NCBI GenBank assembly: GCA_012031955.1
Contig: JAAURZ010000069.1
Span: forward strand, 1 to 8,837
Source of the DNA: Bacteroidia bacterium
Lineage (GTDB): Bacteria; Bacteroidota; Bacteroidia; Cytophagales; Cyclobacteriaceae
Direction: 5' to 3'
DNA: 8,837 nucleotides
Shown here: positions 7,365-8,837 of the stretch, one piece after another
How positions within the stretch are numbered: the stretch's first letter is position 1
How the letters are laid out: the number at the start of each line of letters is the position of its first letter
The notes under the pieces: model-generated
Seen by the model: only the letters and a program-made list of their open reading frames with translations
The model's database searches: none
Told to the model about the DNA's origin: nothing
Made by a program: the position numbers and the translations under genes

Positions 7365-8612
7365 ATGCAAAAAAATGAAAATTCTTACAACCTTTCCAAG
7401 GGTCAGGCTTGTACCTCAGGCGCAAGAGGAAAATGGGCGCTCACAGTAATCGTATTGCTGGCTGCAATTGGATTCACTCCGCAGGCAGAGGCTCAAAGTA
7501 ACCTTCTGAAAATTTCAGGGTTCAGCGAAGTCCGGTTCAACTCGTCATTTGGTACACCGGCCGACCCTGAAGCAGCAGAGCGCTTCGAGCTTTCAGGAGG
7601 CGAAGAACACATGATTGAAAAGGGCAACAATATCTCCTTTTCCGGAATCAACCTAAATCTTCAATCGGAGCTGAATGCCAAGCTGCACTTCCAATCTGAG
7701 CTCTACCTCGCGTACGAACACGATGAACTTGAACTGCATTTGCTGCGGGCATATGCCGACTACCGCATCAGCGAGAAGTTCAATCTCCAGGCAGGCAAGT
7801 TCCTCGCCCCGATAGGATACCTGAACCGCAACCAACGCATCTACAGCTATCTCAACTATTCTGTAAAACCACGCGACATGGTGAATGAAGAGATGGGCTT
7901 CATACCGCTATTTGTTATCGGCCTTCAGGCATACGGATCACTGCCGCTCGGAAACAGCAACATCAACTATAGAGTGGCCTACGGAACTAACCGTAGCCAA
8001 GCACCCCATGGCGGCTCCATAGCCACGGCGCACATTGGCGAAGAGGAAGAGACTTCACCGGGCTGGTCTGGCCTGATCGAGTATCTCGCAGCGGCCGGAA
8101 ACGGCGACATCACCGTTGGCCTAAGCGGTTACAGCAACGGCAGTATCAAGACGATCTATGTAGTGGAGGGAGATTCTGTTGCTTCGGGCGACCTCCAGTT
8201 GCGCGAAACAGGTATTGCTCCCTATGTAAGGCTTGACCAGCCAAGGTTTCAACTCATGGCCGAATACCATGCGGTAACTTTTGAAGACCTCAGCGGTGTA
8301 ACCGGAGCCAACAAGCATGACTACAAGGCGGCAAGTGTTGAGTTAGTCTACAAGACGTCCATCTTAAACCGACCGCTCTATCCCTATGTGCGTTACGACT
8401 ACCGAAAAGTAAGCAGCAACCACCCGTTTTACGGATTGCTGATGGAGCATGACGAAATACAGAAGACTTATCCCTTCAACAACTCGGAGATCATGGCGGG
8501 TTTCTGCTGGGACATTCTGGAGAGCAGCCGCTTGAAGGTTGAGTACGGTACGTTTACCACCGGTCCCATGCCCGGCAACAGGATTACCGTGAGCACATCA
8601 TTCGCATTTTAA
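7365..8612 (+). CDS. Outer-membrane beta-barrel porin-like protein
   Basis: Predicted outer-membrane protein of 415 residues from the ATG at 7365. It has a signal peptide with a long polar n-region, a hydrophobic core ALTVIVLLAAIGF (about 25-37) and a probable signal peptidase I site after AEA (residue 43). The mature part is rich in alternating aromatic/polar strands separated by polar turns, contains GKFLAPIGYLNRNQRIYSY (from about residue 144), seen in phosphate-selective-porin-like barrels, and ends in FAF, a C-terminal aromatic typical of barrels inserted by the BAM machinery. The upstream in-frame ATG at 7275 would place 30 unrelated residues before the signal peptide and is not preferred. 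The next gene starts 21 nt downstream with no terminator between, so the two are probably cotranscribed. The exact family and substrate are uncertain. Confidence 0.8.
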   Translation: MQKNENSYNLSKGQACTSGARGKWALTVIVLLAAIGFTPQAEAQSNLLKISGFSEVRFNSSFGTPADPEAAERFELSGGEEHMIEKGNNISFSGINLNLQSELNAKLHFQSELYLAYEHDELELHLLRAYADYRISEKFNLQAGKFLAPIGYLNRNQRIYSYLNYSVKPRDMVNEEMGFIPLFVIGLQAYGSLPLGNSNINYRVAYGTNRSQAPHGGSIATAHIGEEEETSPGWSGLIEYLAAAGNGDITVGLSGYSNGSIKTIYVVEGDSVASGDLQLRETGIAPYVRLDQPRFQLMAEYHAVTFEDLSGVTGANKHDYKAASVELVYKTSILNRPLYPYVRYDYRKVSSNHPFYGLLMEHDEIQKTYPFNNSEIMAGFCWDILESSRLKVEYGTFTTGPMPGNRITVSTSFAF

Positions 8613-8633
8613 AACCTCAAAAAAATTCGACCT

Positions 8634-8837
8634 ATGAAAACGATAATCGTAATAGTCGCAACAATAGTCCTCGGTGTGCTCGGCATGGATGCCCAGGCGC
8701 AGGACAAAATGGTAGTGATCGTGAATAACAACAATCCCGTGCCCACACTTACGGCAAGCCAGGTGAAGTTGTATTATCTCCGTCGCTTGAAAAGATTATG
8801 GCCTACGACCAACAAGCCCATTAAGCCGGTTGACTTC
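8634..8837 (+). CDS. Exported phosphate-binding-protein-like (PBP/PstS-like) protein, partial at the window edge
   Basis: Only the first 68 codons are present. The protein begins MKTIIVIVATIVLGVLGMDAQAQ, a clean signal peptide with a likely cleavage after AQA (residue 22) and no lipobox cysteine, so it is probably periplasmic and soluble. The mature start VVIVNNNNPVPTLTASQVK, followed by YYLRRLKRLWP and KPIKPVDF, matches the pattern of PstS-like substrate-binding domains (V-NxxNP, T-x-x-QV-x-x-x-YL, x-WP, then KI-PV-). Such proteins are often short, of about 140-150 residues. The gap to the porin stop is 21 nt, suggesting an operon. Ligand and full length cannot be judged from this fragment. 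Confidence 0.75.
   Translation, partial: MKTIIVIVATIVLGVLGMDAQAQDKMVVIVNNNNPVPTLTASQVKLYYLRRLKRLWPTTNKPIKPVDF

Overview
The window looks like chromosomal DNA from a member of the Bacteroidota, most likely a Cytophagales-type organism of roughly 50% GC. This rests on the protein sequences (PckA beginning [17 protein letters not shown], an OPT transporter of the bacterial type, a cupin-type AraC regulator), on start codons that mostly lack a well-placed Shine-Dalgarno sequence, and on a TAnnTTTG-type -7 box in front of pckA. No mobile element, CRISPR array, rRNA or tRNA was seen.

Layout from left to right. (1) 1-1423, minus strand: the N-terminal part of ATP-dependent PEP carboxykinase (pckA), cut by the window edge and carrying two frame changes that cancel. 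(2) 1424-1625: an AT-rich divergent promoter region with a 13-bp palindrome. (3) 1626-3123, plus strand: a POT/PTR-family peptide transporter broken by two single-base deletions, followed 54 nt later by (4) 3178-5214, an intact OPT-family oligopeptide transporter. (5) 5237-5264: a strong bidirectional terminator hairpin between convergent genes. (6) 5280-6032, minus strand: a short-chain dehydrogenase/reductase, with (7) its likely regulator, an AraC-family protein, upstream at 6134-7009. A 9-bp inverted repeat lies directly before the SDR start codon. (8) 7010-7364: a regulatory intergenic region with operator-like inverted repeats spaced 20 bp apart. (9) 7365-8609, plus strand: an outer-membrane beta-barrel porin-like protein, then (10) from 8634 to the edge, the start of an exported phosphate-binding-protein-like (PBP/PstS-like) protein.

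How the genes may work together (inference). The two peptide importers form a probable peptide-uptake operon facing away from pckA, the key gluconeogenic enzyme. That arrangement suits growth on peptides, where amino-acid carbon feeds gluconeogenesis. The AraC/SDR pair looks like a small self-contained regulated oxidoreductase unit. The porin and the PBP-like protein form a second envelope unit, probably for uptake or sensing of an anion such as phosphate.

The most notable feature is a cluster of four single-base indels in the first 2.9 kb (two in pckA, two in the POT gene) with none in the remaining genes. Protein conservation continues on both sides of every break, which points to sequence error or very recent mutation rather than old pseudogenes. 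I do not see convincing evidence for a wholly new biological system. The best leads for unexplained function are the repeat/hairpin at the SDR start and the repeated GCGA-N4-TCGC sites upstream of the porin.
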